A stretch of DNA of 64,000 nt from an uncultured SAR86 cluster bacterium (GCA_902587545.1 CACILL010000002.1:1-64000); one strand, 5' to 3'; positions 9,246 through 18,731 are shown, counted from the stretch's first letter. Notes: a model not told the origin generated them from the letters alone. Translations and numbers: made by a program.

Positions 9246-10014
9246 GGTTGGTAGAATTTCCACCATCAACCGATATGTTTTGTCCGGAAATATAGGCTGC
9301 TTGTTCCGAACAAAGAAAAGTACAAATACCAGAAAACTCTTCTACTGTTCCCATTCTTTTAGCCGTTAAAGTCTCCTCAAGCTCCTTTTTTGCTTCTTCA
9401 TAAGTTGAGTCTGCTAATTTTGCTTGAAAGTTTAAAATTTGAGTCTGTCTATCGGTATCAATTCTTTCTGGTAATACGTTATTTATAGTTATGTTGTATT
9501 GCGCAACTTCTCGAGATAAAGCTTTTGATAATCCATGCAAACCGGAACGAGCCGAAGTTGAAAGTCCCATTATTAAATGAGGGTTTTTAACCATTGCTGA
9601 AGTTATATTGATTATGCGTCCAAAATTTTTTTCTCTCATTTTTGGTATCACTGCTTGCATGAGTAAAGCTGATTGAGTGAAGTTAGATTTTATTGCTGAA
9701 AGAAAATCTTCTTCAGTCCAATCAAAAAAATTTCCAGGTGGTGGCCCACCACTGTTATTAATTAAAATATCTGGATCGGGACAAGCTTCAAGCAAAGCTG
9801 ACCTAGTAGAAGAATCTTCCATTGCCCCTAATACAGAGGTTACTTTAAAACCTTTGTTTAAAAACTCTTCTTCAGTTTTTTTTAAATTTTCTTCGTTTAC
9901 CCCATTTATGACGATTTCAGCACCTTCTTTTGCTAAATCATGAGCGCATGCTTTTCCTAGACCTCTACTGGAAGCACAAATAATTGCTTTTTTTCCCGAA
10001 ATGCCTAAATCCAT
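9238..10014 (-). CDS. Atypical short-chain dehydrogenase/reductase with altered catalytic motif
   Basis: A Rossmann-fold SDR of 258 aa. The cofactor loop ASSRGLG (residues 14-20) and the central NNSGGPPPG (87-94) are present. S139 of the catalytic tetrad is present, but the positions that should hold Tyr and Lys (13 and 17 residues later) are S152 and R156, in GLSTSARSGLHG. Some FabG-like SDR subfamilies carry such replacements, so the gene need not be broken, but it may not be a standard ketoreductase. It follows the VOC dioxygenase gene with a 3-nt gap, so probably one operon. It converges on the ferredoxin reductase with an 8-nt overlap. Confidence 0.82.
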   Translation of the reverse strand: MDLGISGKKAIICASSRGLGKACAHDLAKEGAEIVINGVNEENLKKTEEEFLNKGFKVTSVLGAMEDSSTRSALLEACPDPDILINNSGGPPPGNFFDWTEEDFLSAIKSNFTQSALLMQAVIPKMREKNFGRIINITSAMVKNPHLIMGLSTSARSGLHGLSKALSREVAQYNITINNVLPERIDTDRQTQILNFQAKLADSTYEEAKKELEETLTAKRMGTVEEFSGICTFLCSEQAAYISGQNISVDGGNSTNLI

Positions 10015-10017
10015 ATG

Positions 10018-11028
10018 TTAGCCATTTTCTGCATTACCAAAAGTATTACTTAATGCAGGACCCCATTGAGATTCAGCAGGTTCTTGACCTAACCCGGCTT
10101 CGTCAGTAATAACATTTAAATCTCTCGTTGGAAAGGTGTTATCAAACATATCACCATCTGTCTGATGTTCATGGGTCTGTCCAAAAGGATTTCGCCAATA
10201 ATCAAAAAGTTGGCTTCCTTGATAATGACGACCAATGCCCCACTCCTGAAAATAATTAAATTCTTCTTTTTTAGATTCAAGCATTTCGTTTCCAGTGAAG
10301 ACATCATCGATGTTAAACATTTCAAAAGAAACATGATTCATTACTGGTTTTCCTTCAGATAAAAGAGGTGCAGAAAGAAAAAAAACCGTATGGTGATCAG
10401 CAGGTTCTTTTCCTTTGTCGAGACGAGAGAAAATTCCCTGAAGAGGTGTATTAGGATCTTTTGGATCACCTAAAAAAAGTCTATCACTTGCTATAAAGCC
10501 TAAATGCTTTTGATACCATTCAAAAGATTCTTGAACATTCACTGCATTAAGACCGGCGTGAGCAAATCTTAAAATTCTTGGATAAGATCCTTTCAAAAAC
10601 CTTTTCATTTGATTAACTCTATTTACTGTTCTGCCTTCATTGGTTGGAATAGTTTCGGCAGTTTTTTCTTCTAAATTTTCAATGCCATAGACTACTTCTA
10701 CACCAAAACCATCTAGATCGTGTCCTTTAGATACAAAACCTCCACCTGGCGTATCAAGTTCTTCAATATCGGAGAAAGCTTCTGTTTTACTAATTTTTTC
10801 CAAGTCTTCCATTGATGATGCGACAAAAGCTAGGCTGATAAATTTCTTTTCTCCTTTAAGGACTTTTTCGATAAAAGGTTGAGTTCCATCGCCTTTCATT
10901 AATAACATGTCTTCTGTCTTCTTAACTGTGTGCATTCCAAAATGGATTAAAAACTGTTCTTGTATATCTAAATCTGGACATTGCAATGTACAGTACTGCA
11001 CATCGATTGCCTTAATAATTGGTTCCAT
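10018..11028 (-). CDS. Two-domain VOC-fold extradiol-dioxygenase-like protein
   Basis: A 336-aa protein of the glyoxalase/bleomycin-resistance/type I extradiol dioxygenase superfamily with two VOC modules (about 8-115 and 150-290). The expected 2-His-1-carboxylate iron ligands can be placed in the second module at H157 (RFAHAGLN), H232 (MNHVSFEM) and E287 (HEHQTDGD). It also has GSQLFDYWRNPFG, typical of this group. It probably cleaves a catecholic or dihydroxy-aromatic ring, or acts on a related substrate. It is divergent from an FAD aromatic hydroxylase, with 63 nt between the starts, which supports a ring-hydroxylation/cleavage module. Substrate unknown. Confidence 0.78.
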   Translation of the reverse strand: MEPIIKAIDVQYCTLQCPDLDIQEQFLIHFGMHTVKKTEDMLLMKGDGTQPFIEKVLKGEKKFISLAFVASSMEDLEKISKTEAFSDIEELDTPGGGFVSKGHDLDGFGVEVVYGIENLEEKTAETIPTNEGRTVNRVNQMKRFLKGSYPRILRFAHAGLNAVNVQESFEWYQKHLGFIASDRLFLGDPKDPNTPLQGIFSRLDKGKEPADHHTVFFLSAPLLSEGKPVMNHVSFEMFNIDDVFTGNEMLESKKEEFNYFQEWGIGRHYQGSQLFDYWRNPFGQTHEHQTDGDMFDNTFPTRDLNVITDEAGLGQEPAESQWGPALSNTFGNAENG

Positions 11029-11091
11029 CGTTTTCTCCGCAAATAAATAAAAACTATTATAATAAATTTTTAGAAATCTTAACGCTCATTA

Positions 11092-12588
11092 ATGGAACAA
11101 TTTGATATAGCAATTTGTGGTTATGGACCAGTAGGTTCTACTTTTGCAGGCTTAATGGGTAAGTTAGGCCATAAAGTTTTGGTTATTGAAAAAAACATTG
11201 GTCCCTCGCCCACGGCTAGAGCTATCAATACGGATGGAGAACAACTTAGAACATTTGATAGGCTGGGTATTGCAGAAAAAGTTGTTGAAAATTCACATGA
11301 AGTTCATTGTGTTCATTTTGGTGATGCAAATTTAAATCCAATACAAACTATTGAACAGCCGGTTGGAGTCTCTGCCATGGGCTGGCCAAATCAAGTTTTA
11401 TTTTATCAACCTGAGTTAGAAGGATTCATAAGAACTTCAGTAGAAGCAGAAAGCAATATTGTGATTGAAGAAGGAACAGAATTATTAAGTTTTGATGATA
11501 CACCTGAAGGAGTGACACTAAACTGCAAAAACTCAGATGGTGAATTATCGTTTTTTTCAAAATATCTTATCGGATGTGATGGTGCTAGCAGCTTTGTTAG
11601 AAGGGAGTTAAATGTTGACTTAGAAGATTTTGAATACAATCAAGAATGGCTGGTTTGTGATGCTCATTTAACTAAAAAGGTAAATATTCCAGAAAAGGAA
11701 GCTATGCAAGTATGCGATCCAAAAAGGCCAGGAACTTACGTACCTGGTAGGCGCGGTCATCTTAGATTTGAATTTAAAAAAATGCCTGGAGAGGATTCAA
11801 AAGAGCTAGAAAAAGAAGAGAACGTCTGGAAACTTTTAAAACCATGGATAAATGAAAATAATGCCAAGCTAGAAAGAGCTCAAGTGTATTCTTTTCATGC
11901 TTGCATAGCTGAAACTTGGCGTAAAGGTAATGTCTTAATTGCTGGCGATGCAGCTCACCAAATGCCTCCATTTATGGGAGCTGGGATGGGAACTGGCATC
12001 AGAGATATAACAAATATTTCTTGGAAGTTGGATCTCTTGCTTAAAGACAAAGCCAATGAAGGAATACTAGAGACCTATCAAAAAGAAAGACATTCTCATG
12101 CTAAGTGGACTATCGCACAGACAGTCACGATCGGTCAGGTAATTGAGGGATTTTGTGCCGCTGCAGAAGGCAAAGAATATGAGCCGAAGGGTCCTAGTTA
12201 CGATGTGAATTTTCCCCATATTCCAGCAGGGATTTATAGTGATCCTACCGATATGATAACCGGAGTTCCAATACCACAACCCGTCCTTACAAAAAATAAT
12301 AAAAAAGAAATGCTCGATAGAGTCATTAATGGAAATTTTGCAGTTTTAACCCAAGAATCAAATTTAGATTTATCTGAAAAAGCAAAATCTATTATTGATT
12401 TACTTGGTATTAAATTAGTAACAATAGAACCTAATGAGGATACTGAGGAAAGACTAAAAACAGTTTTTGAAAAATATAAGGCAGTTTTAGTTAGACCAGA
12501 TAAATATACCTATGGTGGCGTAGAAGATATCTCTTCCCTTTCAGAAATGATTGAATCTTTGGAAAAAGAATTTTCTCTTAAAACATGA
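11092..12588 (+). CDS. FAD-dependent aromatic hydroxylase, MhpA-like
   Basis: A class A flavoprotein monooxygenase of 498 aa. The ADP-binding motif GYGPVGS is at residues 10-16, an RAINTDGEQLR segment is near 43-53, and the second FAD motif is GDAAHQMPPFMGAGMGTGIR around 284-303. The pattern fits 3-(3-hydroxyphenyl)propionate hydroxylase (MhpA) and related phenol hydroxylases, which insert one oxygen using NAD(P)H. The C-terminal ~100 residues resemble the thioredoxin-like appendix of this family. The divergent dioxygenase-like gene would suit the next step. The 3' end overlaps a FabD-like gene by 4 nt (ATGA). Confidence 0.82.
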   Translation: MEQFDIAICGYGPVGSTFAGLMGKLGHKVLVIEKNIGPSPTARAINTDGEQLRTFDRLGIAEKVVENSHEVHCVHFGDANLNPIQTIEQPVGVSAMGWPNQVLFYQPELEGFIRTSVEAESNIVIEEGTELLSFDDTPEGVTLNCKNSDGELSFFSKYLIGCDGASSFVRRELNVDLEDFEYNQEWLVCDAHLTKKVNIPEKEAMQVCDPKRPGTYVPGRRGHLRFEFKKMPGEDSKELEKEENVWKLLKPWINENNAKLERAQVYSFHACIAETWRKGNVLIAGDAAHQMPPFMGAGMGTGIRDITNISWKLDLLLKDKANEGILETYQKERHSHAKWTIAQTVTIGQVIEGFCAAAEGKEYEPKGPSYDVNFPHIPAGIYSDPTDMITGVPIPQPVLTKNNKKEMLDRVINGNFAVLTQESNLDLSEKAKSIIDLLGIKLVTIEPNEDTEERLKTVFEKYKAVLVRPDKYTYGGVEDISSLSEMIESLEKEFSLKT

Positions 12589-13481
12589 AAGCCTTATTGT
12601 TTCCGGGTCAAGGTGTCCAAAAAGTTGGCATGCTGAATTCACTTTTTGAGGAAGTCTCTGAGGTTAAATCTATGATTGATGAGGTTTCCAAATCCCTAGA
12701 TTTTGATTTAGAAGATTTACTCCGAAACGGACCAGAAGAAAAAATAAATCTTACTGAATTCTCACAACCAACAATTTTAGTTACTAGTGTCTTATTGGCT
12801 AAATATTCTAATAAACTTTCTAATATTGATATCACCGCTGGTCTATCTTTAGGTGAATATTCAGCATTGGTTTATTCAAATTGTTTGGAGTTGTCGGATG
12901 CAGTTAAGTTAGTAAATTACCGAGGAAGATTAATGCAAGAAGCAGTTCCAGAAGGAACAGCTGGGATGCTGGTTGTTTTGAATATGCCAATTAATGATGT
13001 TTATAAAATGATAGACGATATAAACGAATCGGATGAAACTATAAACTTTTCTACCGATAATGCAGATGGTGTTTCAGTTTTGGCTGGAAAGAATTCTGCA
13101 ATAGAGGCTTGCAAAAACTACATCGCCAATGGCGAATTTAGAAGAGTGAAAACTCAAATGGTTCAAATGTCTGTCCCTTCTCATTGCTATTTACTTGATG
13201 AAGCTCAAGAAGAACTAGCCAAATTACTCAACGAAATAGAATTTAAAGCCCCTTCTATTCCAGTAATTCCAAATGTTCTTGCTGAACCGACCTCTGATGT
13301 TGGAGTGATACAAGACTCCCTTATAAATCAATTGACCAAGACCGTGAGATGGAGAGAAACTTTAGATTATCTTTTGAAGAATAATCTTTCTTCTCTAATT
13401 GATTCAGGTCCAGGCAAAACGATTATTAATATGGCTAGAAAGATTAAAGATATTGAAAAAATCTCTTTAGAAGCAGATTAA
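12585..13481 (+). CDS. Malonyl-CoA:ACP transacylase-like protein (FabD family)
   Basis: An acyltransferase of the FabD fold, 298 aa. FPGQG is at residues 6-10, the nucleophile S88 sits in GLSLGEYSAL (most gammaproteobacterial FabD have GHSLGEY), and the catalytic His is H200 in VPSHC. It would load malonyl groups onto acyl carrier protein. It overlaps the aromatic hydroxylase gene rather than lying in a fab cluster, so it is either a relocated fabD or a paralogue with its own partner. The gene converges on argG with a 4-nt overlap. Confidence 0.85.
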   Translation: MKALLFPGQGVQKVGMLNSLFEEVSEVKSMIDEVSKSLDFDLEDLLRNGPEEKINLTEFSQPTILVTSVLLAKYSNKLSNIDITAGLSLGEYSALVYSNCLELSDAVKLVNYRGRLMQEAVPEGTAGMLVVLNMPINDVYKMIDDINESDETINFSTDNADGVSVLAGKNSAIEACKNYIANGEFRRVKTQMVQMSVPSHCYLLDEAQEELAKLLNEIEFKAPSIPVIPNVLAEPTSDVGVIQDSLINQLTKTVRWRETLDYLLKNNLSSLIDSGPGKTIINMARKIKDIEKISLEAD

Positions 13482-14656
13482 ATATCATAATCTAAAATAT
13501 TTTTCTCTATATGAGACTGCATGTCCTCATTAGAAAAACCACCTTCTTCTTCAAAACTAACTTTGTTTTCGTTGTACAAAGAATTAGAACTTTCTTTAGA
13601 AATCGAAATAATATTACCTTTATAAAGTTTTACTGAGACCTTGCCGTTAACTTTATTGGATACAGAATCAATCTCACTTTGAAGACTAACTCTTTTATTA
13701 CTCCACCATAAGCCCTCATAGATTAACGCAGCATAGTCAGGGATTAATTTATCTTTGTTTTTAATCTCTTCACCAGTTAAGCATAAAGACTCCATAGCTC
13801 TTCTAGCTTTTAATAAAATGGTCCCGCCTGGAGTTTCATAGCAACCTCTTGATTTCATCCCAGTTACTCTAGACTCAACAATATCAATTCTACCAATGCC
13901 GTGTTTACCCCCAAGAAGATTCAATTCTCGAAACAATTGTGCAGAGGATAATGTCTTACCATTTAAGGCTACAGGATCTCCCTTTGAAAATTCAATCGTT
14001 ATCTCCTCAGACTTTTCAGAAGCATTTTCCAACGATTTGGTGTTCAACCACATGTCTTCAGGTGGAGCATTATTTAAATCTTCTAATACACCTCCCTCAT
14101 AAGAAATATGCAATAAATTTTCGTCCATTGAAAATGGCGGTTCTTCTGCTTTCGAAGCTGGCATAGGTATTTGGTAGTTTTTACAGTAATTCATAAGATC
14201 GGTTCTCGACACCATATCCCAGTCTCGCCAAGGAGCAATCACCTCTATGGAAGGATTCAAAGCATGTGCGCCGATTTCAAATCTTATTTGATCATTTCCT
14301 TTTCCAGTTGCTCCATGACAGATAATATTTGTACCTTCTTGCTTGCCTATTTCGACGAGTTTCTTAGCAATTAGCGGTCTAGCAATCGCTGTTCCTAATA
14401 GGTATTCACCTTCGAAGATTGTATTGCACCTAAACATTGGAAAAACGTAATCGGAGATAAATTCTTCAGTGAGATCTTCAACAATTACTTTAGTTGCCCC
14501 AAGATTTTTGGCTTTCTCTTCTAAGTCATCAGAGATATCGCCCTGGCCTAAATCTGCTGTGTAAGTTATGACTTCAAGATTTTTTTCTTCTTGCAACCAC
14601 TTTAAAATTACAGAAGTATCTAATCCACCAGAGTAAGCTAGGATAACTTTTTTCAT
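13478..14656 (-). CDS. argG: Argininosuccinate synthase
   Basis: Catalyses ATP-dependent condensation of citrulline and aspartate in arginine biosynthesis. The N-terminal PP-loop AYSGGLDTS is at residues 8-16. Other family motifs include ITYTADLGQG, GATGKGNDQIRFE and HGIGRIDIVESRVTGMKSRG. At 392 aa it is near the usual ~400. It stands alone with no other arg gene beside it. Its start is 38 nt from the divergent DUF3187 gene, so the two promoters share that gap. Confidence 0.95.
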   Translation of the reverse strand: MKKVILAYSGGLDTSVILKWLQEEKNLEVITYTADLGQGDISDDLEEKAKNLGATKVIVEDLTEEFISDYVFPMFRCNTIFEGEYLLGTAIARPLIAKKLVEIGKQEGTNIICHGATGKGNDQIRFEIGAHALNPSIEVIAPWRDWDMVSRTDLMNYCKNYQIPMPASKAEEPPFSMDENLLHISYEGGVLEDLNNAPPEDMWLNTKSLENASEKSEEITIEFSKGDPVALNGKTLSSAQLFRELNLLGGKHGIGRIDIVESRVTGMKSRGCYETPGGTILLKARRAMESLCLTGEEIKNKDKLIPDYAALIYEGLWWSNKRVSLQSEIDSVSNKVNGKVSVKLYKGNIISISKESSNSLYNENKVSFEEEGGFSNEDMQSHIEKNILDYDI

Positions 14657-14694
14657 TTGCGATTAATTTTTAATAAATTTAAGAATAAAATAGT

Positions 14695-15684
14695 TTGATA
14701 AATAAAATATATTTTACATTTTTATTAATTTTTAGCTTATCTCTTTTAGGTGATCCTTATGCGCCTTTAAATTTCCCTTCTTATAACCCCTTTACCCTTA
14801 AATTTATTCATTTCGATAACAGAACTTTAGGGAATTATCGAGAAACAAATCATTTGAGTATTTCAGTTGAAAATAGTTCCTTTGCAGTCAAAGAAATCAT
14901 CAATAATGACCAATTAACTCTTGATGGCGAAATAGCTAAAGCCTCAATCAACTACTTTAGAAAATTATCTGATAATTTAACTTTGAACATCAGCTTGCCT
15001 ATATATTCTTTCAGCAGAGGTTTTTTGGATAGTCCTATCGAGCAATGGCATGGTTTGTTTGGTCTTTCTGATGGCTCAAGAGTTGATTTACCAAAAAGTC
15101 AGTTAAATTTTGAGGTTCTTTCTGGTTCCAACAAAGAGAGAATCCATGATTCTGATATTGGCATTGGAGATATTCAGCTTTCAACGAAATTAAATTTTTA
15201 TTCAAAAAACAAAAGTGATTTGTATTTTATAACTTCTTTAGAAGTCCCTTCAGGTAGCAAAAAAAAATATTTTGGAAATGATGAGCTTGATGGGCTTATT
15301 GCTTTAAACTTAAAAAATCATCTCAGAGACAATTTAATCATCAACTCAGTTTTTGGAGTTTCGATAATCAATCAAAATCATAATTTTATATTTAGAGAAA
15401 GAAATACAAGTTATTTCTCCAAAGTACTATTGTCTTGGAAGCCTCAATATTTTTTAACTAGGCAAGCTATAAATCCTCTAATTTATAAAATAAATTTTGA
15501 AATTTTTGAGCCAAAAATAAAATCAGACTTCAAAGCTTTGGGAGATGAGTATTATCTTTTTGGTTTAGGTGCAACTTTCGAATTTGCAAAAGACAAATAT
15601 TTTAATTTTGGATTTTCTGAAGACCTAAAAGTAAACTCTTCTGCTGATTTTTCTTTTGTATTTGGATTCGAGATAAAAATTTAA
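14695..15684 (+). CDS. DUF3187-type outer-membrane beta-barrel protein
   Basis: A 329-aa protein with an N-terminal signal peptide (hydrophobic KIYFTFLLIFSLSLLG). The body has alternating aromatic and polar residues typical of a beta-barrel. Features matching the DUF3187 family as I recall it are ISLPIYSFSRGFLDSPIEQW-like strands (about residues 100-120), a conserved WHGLFGLSDG, and LEVPSGSKKKYFG. Function is unknown. The only in-frame start near the signal peptide is TTG at 14695, with no strong Shine-Dalgarno, so expression may be low or the start non-canonical. Confidence 0.7.
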   Translation: MINKIYFTFLLIFSLSLLGDPYAPLNFPSYNPFTLKFIHFDNRTLGNYRETNHLSISVENSSFAVKEIINNDQLTLDGEIAKASINYFRKLSDNLTLNISLPIYSFSRGFLDSPIEQWHGLFGLSDGSRVDLPKSQLNFEVLSGSNKERIHDSDIGIGDIQLSTKLNFYSKNKSDLYFITSLEVPSGSKKKYFGNDELDGLIALNLKNHLRDNLIINSVFGVSIINQNHNFIFRERNTSYFSKVLLSWKPQYFLTRQAINPLIYKINFEIFEPKIKSDFKALGDEYYLFGLGATFEFAKDKYFNFGFSEDLKVNSSADFSFVFGFEIKI

Positions 15685-15687
15685 ATC

Positions 15688-16002
15688 TTAATCTTCTACT
15701 GAATCAATCAATTCCTGCATCTCACCAGATTGATACATTTCAAACATAATATCGCTTCCACCAATCAGCTCGCCTTTTACGTAAAGTTGAGGGAAAGTTG
15801 GCCAATTTGAAACTATCGGAAGGGTTTCTCTTATTTCAGGATTTGACAAAATATCAACAAAAGAAAACTCTTTTCCACAAGCCATTAAAATTTGTGTAGC
15901 TCTTTGTGAAAAACCGCATTGAGGTTGTTCCGGAGATCCTTTCATATATAAAAGAATTTGATTATCCGCTATTTGAGATTTAATTTTTTCTTCTGTAGTC
16001 AT
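15688..16002 (-). CDS. grxD: Monothiol glutaredoxin (CGFS type)
   Basis: A 104-aa cytoplasmic CGFS glutaredoxin, active-site C29-G-F-S, with MKGSPEQPQ before it and NWPTFPQLYVKGELIGGSDI, the glutathione-binding segment, after it. Proteins of this class bind and transfer [2Fe-2S] clusters. It is the last gene of the long leftward gsp-pdxJ run and overlaps the pdxJ stop by 4 nt. Confidence 0.95.
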   Translation of the reverse strand: MTTEEKIKSQIADNQILLYMKGSPEQPQCGFSQRATQILMACGKEFSFVDILSNPEIRETLPIVSNWPTFPQLYVKGELIGGSDIMFEMYQSGEMQELIDSVED

Positions 16003-16739
16003 TGAATTATTTTAGTATATTTCTGGATAGTATTCTCGATTCCATAAATTAATGATTCCGATATTAAAGCATGTCCTATAGATACCTCTTTAATATCTCC
16101 ATAAGATAATAATGTAGCCAAATTTTCTAAATTCAAGTCATGACCGGCATTTACCTCTATATTTATTTCATTTGCATATTCAATAGCCTCTTTGTAAGTA
16201 GCAAGAGTATTTTCGTCATTCTTTTCAAATGCCTCGGCAAATGGGCCAGTATAAATTTCTATTCTGTCCACACCTATATCTTTCGCTGCATCTAATTGAG
16301 ATATATCTGGATCAATAAAAACACTACTACGAATATTGTTTTGTTTGAGATAAGTTAGGACATCCTTCAATTTGTTATGTTCAGAATGTATGTTCCATCC
16401 ATGATCTGAAGTGAGTTGATTGCTGTCATCTGGAACAAGAGTACATTGAGATGGCTTAACAGCATCAATTAAATTTAAAAATCCAGGGTAATCGCCAAGA
16501 CGCTCTTCATAAGGATTACCTTCAATATTAAATTCCACATCCAGCTCTTTGGTTATCAAAGAGATATCTGATAAATCATCGGGTCTTATATGTCTTAAAT
16601 CGGGCCTTGGATGAACAGTAATTCCATGGGCTCCCGCTTCGATGATTTTCTTTGAAAAAAATTCTAAAGAAGGATTGTTTCCTTTCCTAGAATTACGAAT
16701 CAAAGCAATTTTATTTATATTTACACTAAGCTTAGTCAT
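15999..16739 (-). CDS. pdxJ: Pyridoxine 5'-phosphate synthase
   Basis: The TIM-barrel enzyme that condenses 1-deoxyxylulose 5-phosphate with 3-amino-2-oxopropyl phosphate to form pyridoxine phosphate. The family pattern is clear: VNINKIALIRNSR at the N-terminus, GAHGITVHPRPDLRHIRPDD, FNIEGNP, LVPD and VNAGHDLNLENL, then SIGHALI. The VNINKIALIRNSR form is the variant seen in Bacteroidetes and some marine lineages, unlike the VNIDHVATLRQAR of E. coli. Length is 246 aa. It overlaps the genes on both sides by 4 nt. Confidence 0.94.
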   Translation of the reverse strand: MTKLSVNINKIALIRNSRKGNNPSLEFFSKKIIEAGAHGITVHPRPDLRHIRPDDLSDISLITKELDVEFNIEGNPYEERLGDYPGFLNLIDAVKPSQCTLVPDDSNQLTSDHGWNIHSEHNKLKDVLTYLKQNNIRSSVFIDPDISQLDAAKDIGVDRIEIYTGPFAEAFEKNDENTLATYKEAIEYANEINIEVNAGHDLNLENLATLLSYGDIKEVSIGHALISESLIYGIENTIQKYTKIIQ

Positions 16740-17500
16740 GACATATAACTTTGGAGACCATCATAAACCAACTTTAACCCAGCGATAAGCGTACAAAAGT
16801 AACCTATGCGATAAAACCACTCTTGGTTAATTTTATCTACTAAATATGCACCTGCGTAAACCCCAATAGGCGCAAGAGGTAAAAGTAACAGAGATGTATA
16901 AATATTTTGAAAGTTCATTTGACCCAAATAGGCATAAGGGAAAATCTTGAATAGATTTATTAGCAAATAAAAAAGTCCTGCCGTGGCAACATATATTCTT
17001 CTGTCTAGCCTCATTGGTAAGAGATAAAAACTCAAAGGAAGACCTCCAGCGTGAATAGAAAAACTTGTGAATCCTGATAAGGAAGGCCAAAAATAGGAAC
17101 CCCAAAGGGAAGGTTTTTGAGGTTCTTCTGAATTTTTTCTTAAATAATAATCAAGGCAGAAAATAACTGCCATCAAACCAATTATGACTCTTACGCTGTC
17201 TTCCGACAGATAACTAAACGAGAGCGTACCTACAATGATTCCAAAAAAAGCTAGAGGTACTATGAATTTCAAAATTTTGACATCCCACATTCTGCGATAT
17301 CTCCAAACAGTTACAAGATCCATAAATATCAAAGGGAGTAAAAGTATTGCTACCGCTTGAAACGGAGGAATAAAAATTGAAAGCATTGGTATAGCGAGAA
17401 GTGAGCCAAAGGAACCTGCTCCAATAAACCCACCTTTCCCCATTCCATGAAGAAATACAGAAAGGATAGCAATAAGATAAAAATAGGGTTCTAAAATCAT
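16736..17500 (-). CDS. TauE/SafE-family membrane permease
   Basis: A 254-aa polytopic inner-membrane protein with about seven to eight hydrophobic helices. It has the N-terminal GMGKGGFIGAGSFG glycine-rich motif and a mid-protein SGFTSFSIHAGGLPLSFYLL repeat, both typical of the TauE/SafE (DUF81) family, which exports sulfite, sulfoacetate or related anions. The substrate cannot be read from sequence. It lies between an esterase gene and pdxJ in the leftward run, overlapping pdxJ by 4 nt. Confidence 0.85.
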   Translation of the reverse strand: MILEPYFYLIAILSVFLHGMGKGGFIGAGSFGSLLAIPMLSIFIPPFQAVAILLLPLIFMDLVTVWRYRRMWDVKILKFIVPLAFFGIIVGTLSFSYLSEDSVRVIIGLMAVIFCLDYYLRKNSEEPQKPSLWGSYFWPSLSGFTSFSIHAGGLPLSFYLLPMRLDRRIYVATAGLFYLLINLFKIFPYAYLGQMNFQNIYTSLLLLPLAPIGVYAGAYLVDKINQEWFYRIGYFCTLIAGLKLVYDGLQSYMS

Positions 17501-17510
17501 CTAGATGTGA

Positions 17511-18731
17511 TTAAAGAATCTCGTAGAGTTTCTTAGCAAGATTATTTGAAGTTCGATAAAGCTTACCTAAAGAGTGTTGGCGATTATTAGTGAATCCAAA
17601 ACCTACTTTGTTGTTGAGGTCAGCAAAACCTGCAGAACCTGCTATGCCGGTGTGTCCAAACATACCTTCTTTCATACCAATTGGTGAAAATGGAGCATCG
17701 ATCATGTATCCCAATCCAAATTTATAAGGAGCCTGAAAAAGAACCAAATCTGGTCCGGAAGTTCTTACCGTTGTTGCTTGTTCAATTATTTCAGGAGAAA
17801 GAAGTTTTTTTCCATCGCGCTGACCATCGTTAGCAAGTATGCCAAAAAACTTTGCTATCCCTGCAGCCGTTCCATGTCCGTTTGCCGCGGGTATTTCAGC
17901 TTTACGCCAAGGATCTGAATTTGGGTAATCAGAAGTTCTAAAATCTGATCCTTCGGATTCCATAATTTCCACAAAAGCTTTAGAAAATTCTTTACTTCTT
18001 AGTGTTTCTTTAAAATTTTTGATTTGTTGCGGCAAAAGCCAATTCGGTAATGATAAAAGAATAAGTATTAATGGATTGGGTCTGCCAGATAGCATTAACA
18101 TATCTGCGCACCTTTCTATATCTGCATTATCCAAACCAATAATAAAGTCTATATCAAACTCATCTGCTATCTCTTCTTTGAAATAATTTCCTAATGACCT
18201 GCCATCAATTCTTCTTACTAATTCTCCAACCAAGTAACCGAATGTCATGGCGTGGTAGCCTTGCGTTGTTCCTGGTTCTCTAATTGGCTCTTGTTTAGCA
18301 AGCCTATCCACAATCATATTCCAGTCTTCCCAAGAATCCTGAGGCAAAGGCGTTTGAAAACCAAACATTCCAGCCCGATGAGTTAGGAAGTCTATTACTT
18401 TTGTTTGCTCTTTACCGGCACAAGAGTATTCCGGCCAATAATCTGAAACTAATGCTTCGGTATCTAATTTTCCAGACTCGATAAGTTGAAGAGCGCAGGT
18501 AGAAGTCATTGCCTTGGTTACAGAAAACACATTTACTAAAGTATTTTCTTGCCAAACTGTTTTATGTTCTTTATCAGTATATCCGCCCCAAAGATTAAGG
18601 ACCTCTTTACCTTCTACCTCAAGAGCAAAACCCGCACCATCGTCAAAACCTGATTCAACAGATTTAACAAAGATTTCCTCTAATTTTGAAAATTCTTGAT
18701 CACAAAAACCTTCTACTCTAGGCTTTGTCAT
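17511..18731 (-). CDS. Family VIII carboxylesterase (beta-lactamase fold)
   Basis: A 406-aa serine hydrolase of the class C beta-lactamase fold. The SxxK motif is S70-V-T-K73. The YxN position reads YHA within TQGYHAMTFGYLVGEL, a pattern typical of family VIII esterases such as EstB. Also seen are THRAGM and, near the C-terminus, GHTGIAGSAGFAD. No signal peptide is evident, so it is probably a cytoplasmic esterase for short acyl or other ester substrates. It overlaps the preceding alpha/beta-hydrolase gene by 4 nt, so the two hydrolases are probably translated together. Confidence 0.87.
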   Translation of the reverse strand: MTKPRVEGFCDQEFSKLEEIFVKSVESGFDDGAGFALEVEGKEVLNLWGGYTDKEHKTVWQENTLVNVFSVTKAMTSTCALQLIESGKLDTEALVSDYWPEYSCAGKEQTKVIDFLTHRAGMFGFQTPLPQDSWEDWNMIVDRLAKQEPIREPGTTQGYHAMTFGYLVGELVRRIDGRSLGNYFKEEIADEFDIDFIIGLDNADIERCADMLMLSGRPNPLILILLSLPNWLLPQQIKNFKETLRSKEFSKAFVEIMESEGSDFRTSDYPNSDPWRKAEIPAANGHGTAAGIAKFFGILANDGQRDGKKLLSPEIIEQATTVRTSGPDLVLFQAPYKFGLGYMIDAPFSPIGMKEGMFGHTGIAGSAGFADLNNKVGFGFTNNRQHSLGKLYRTSNNLAKKLYEIL

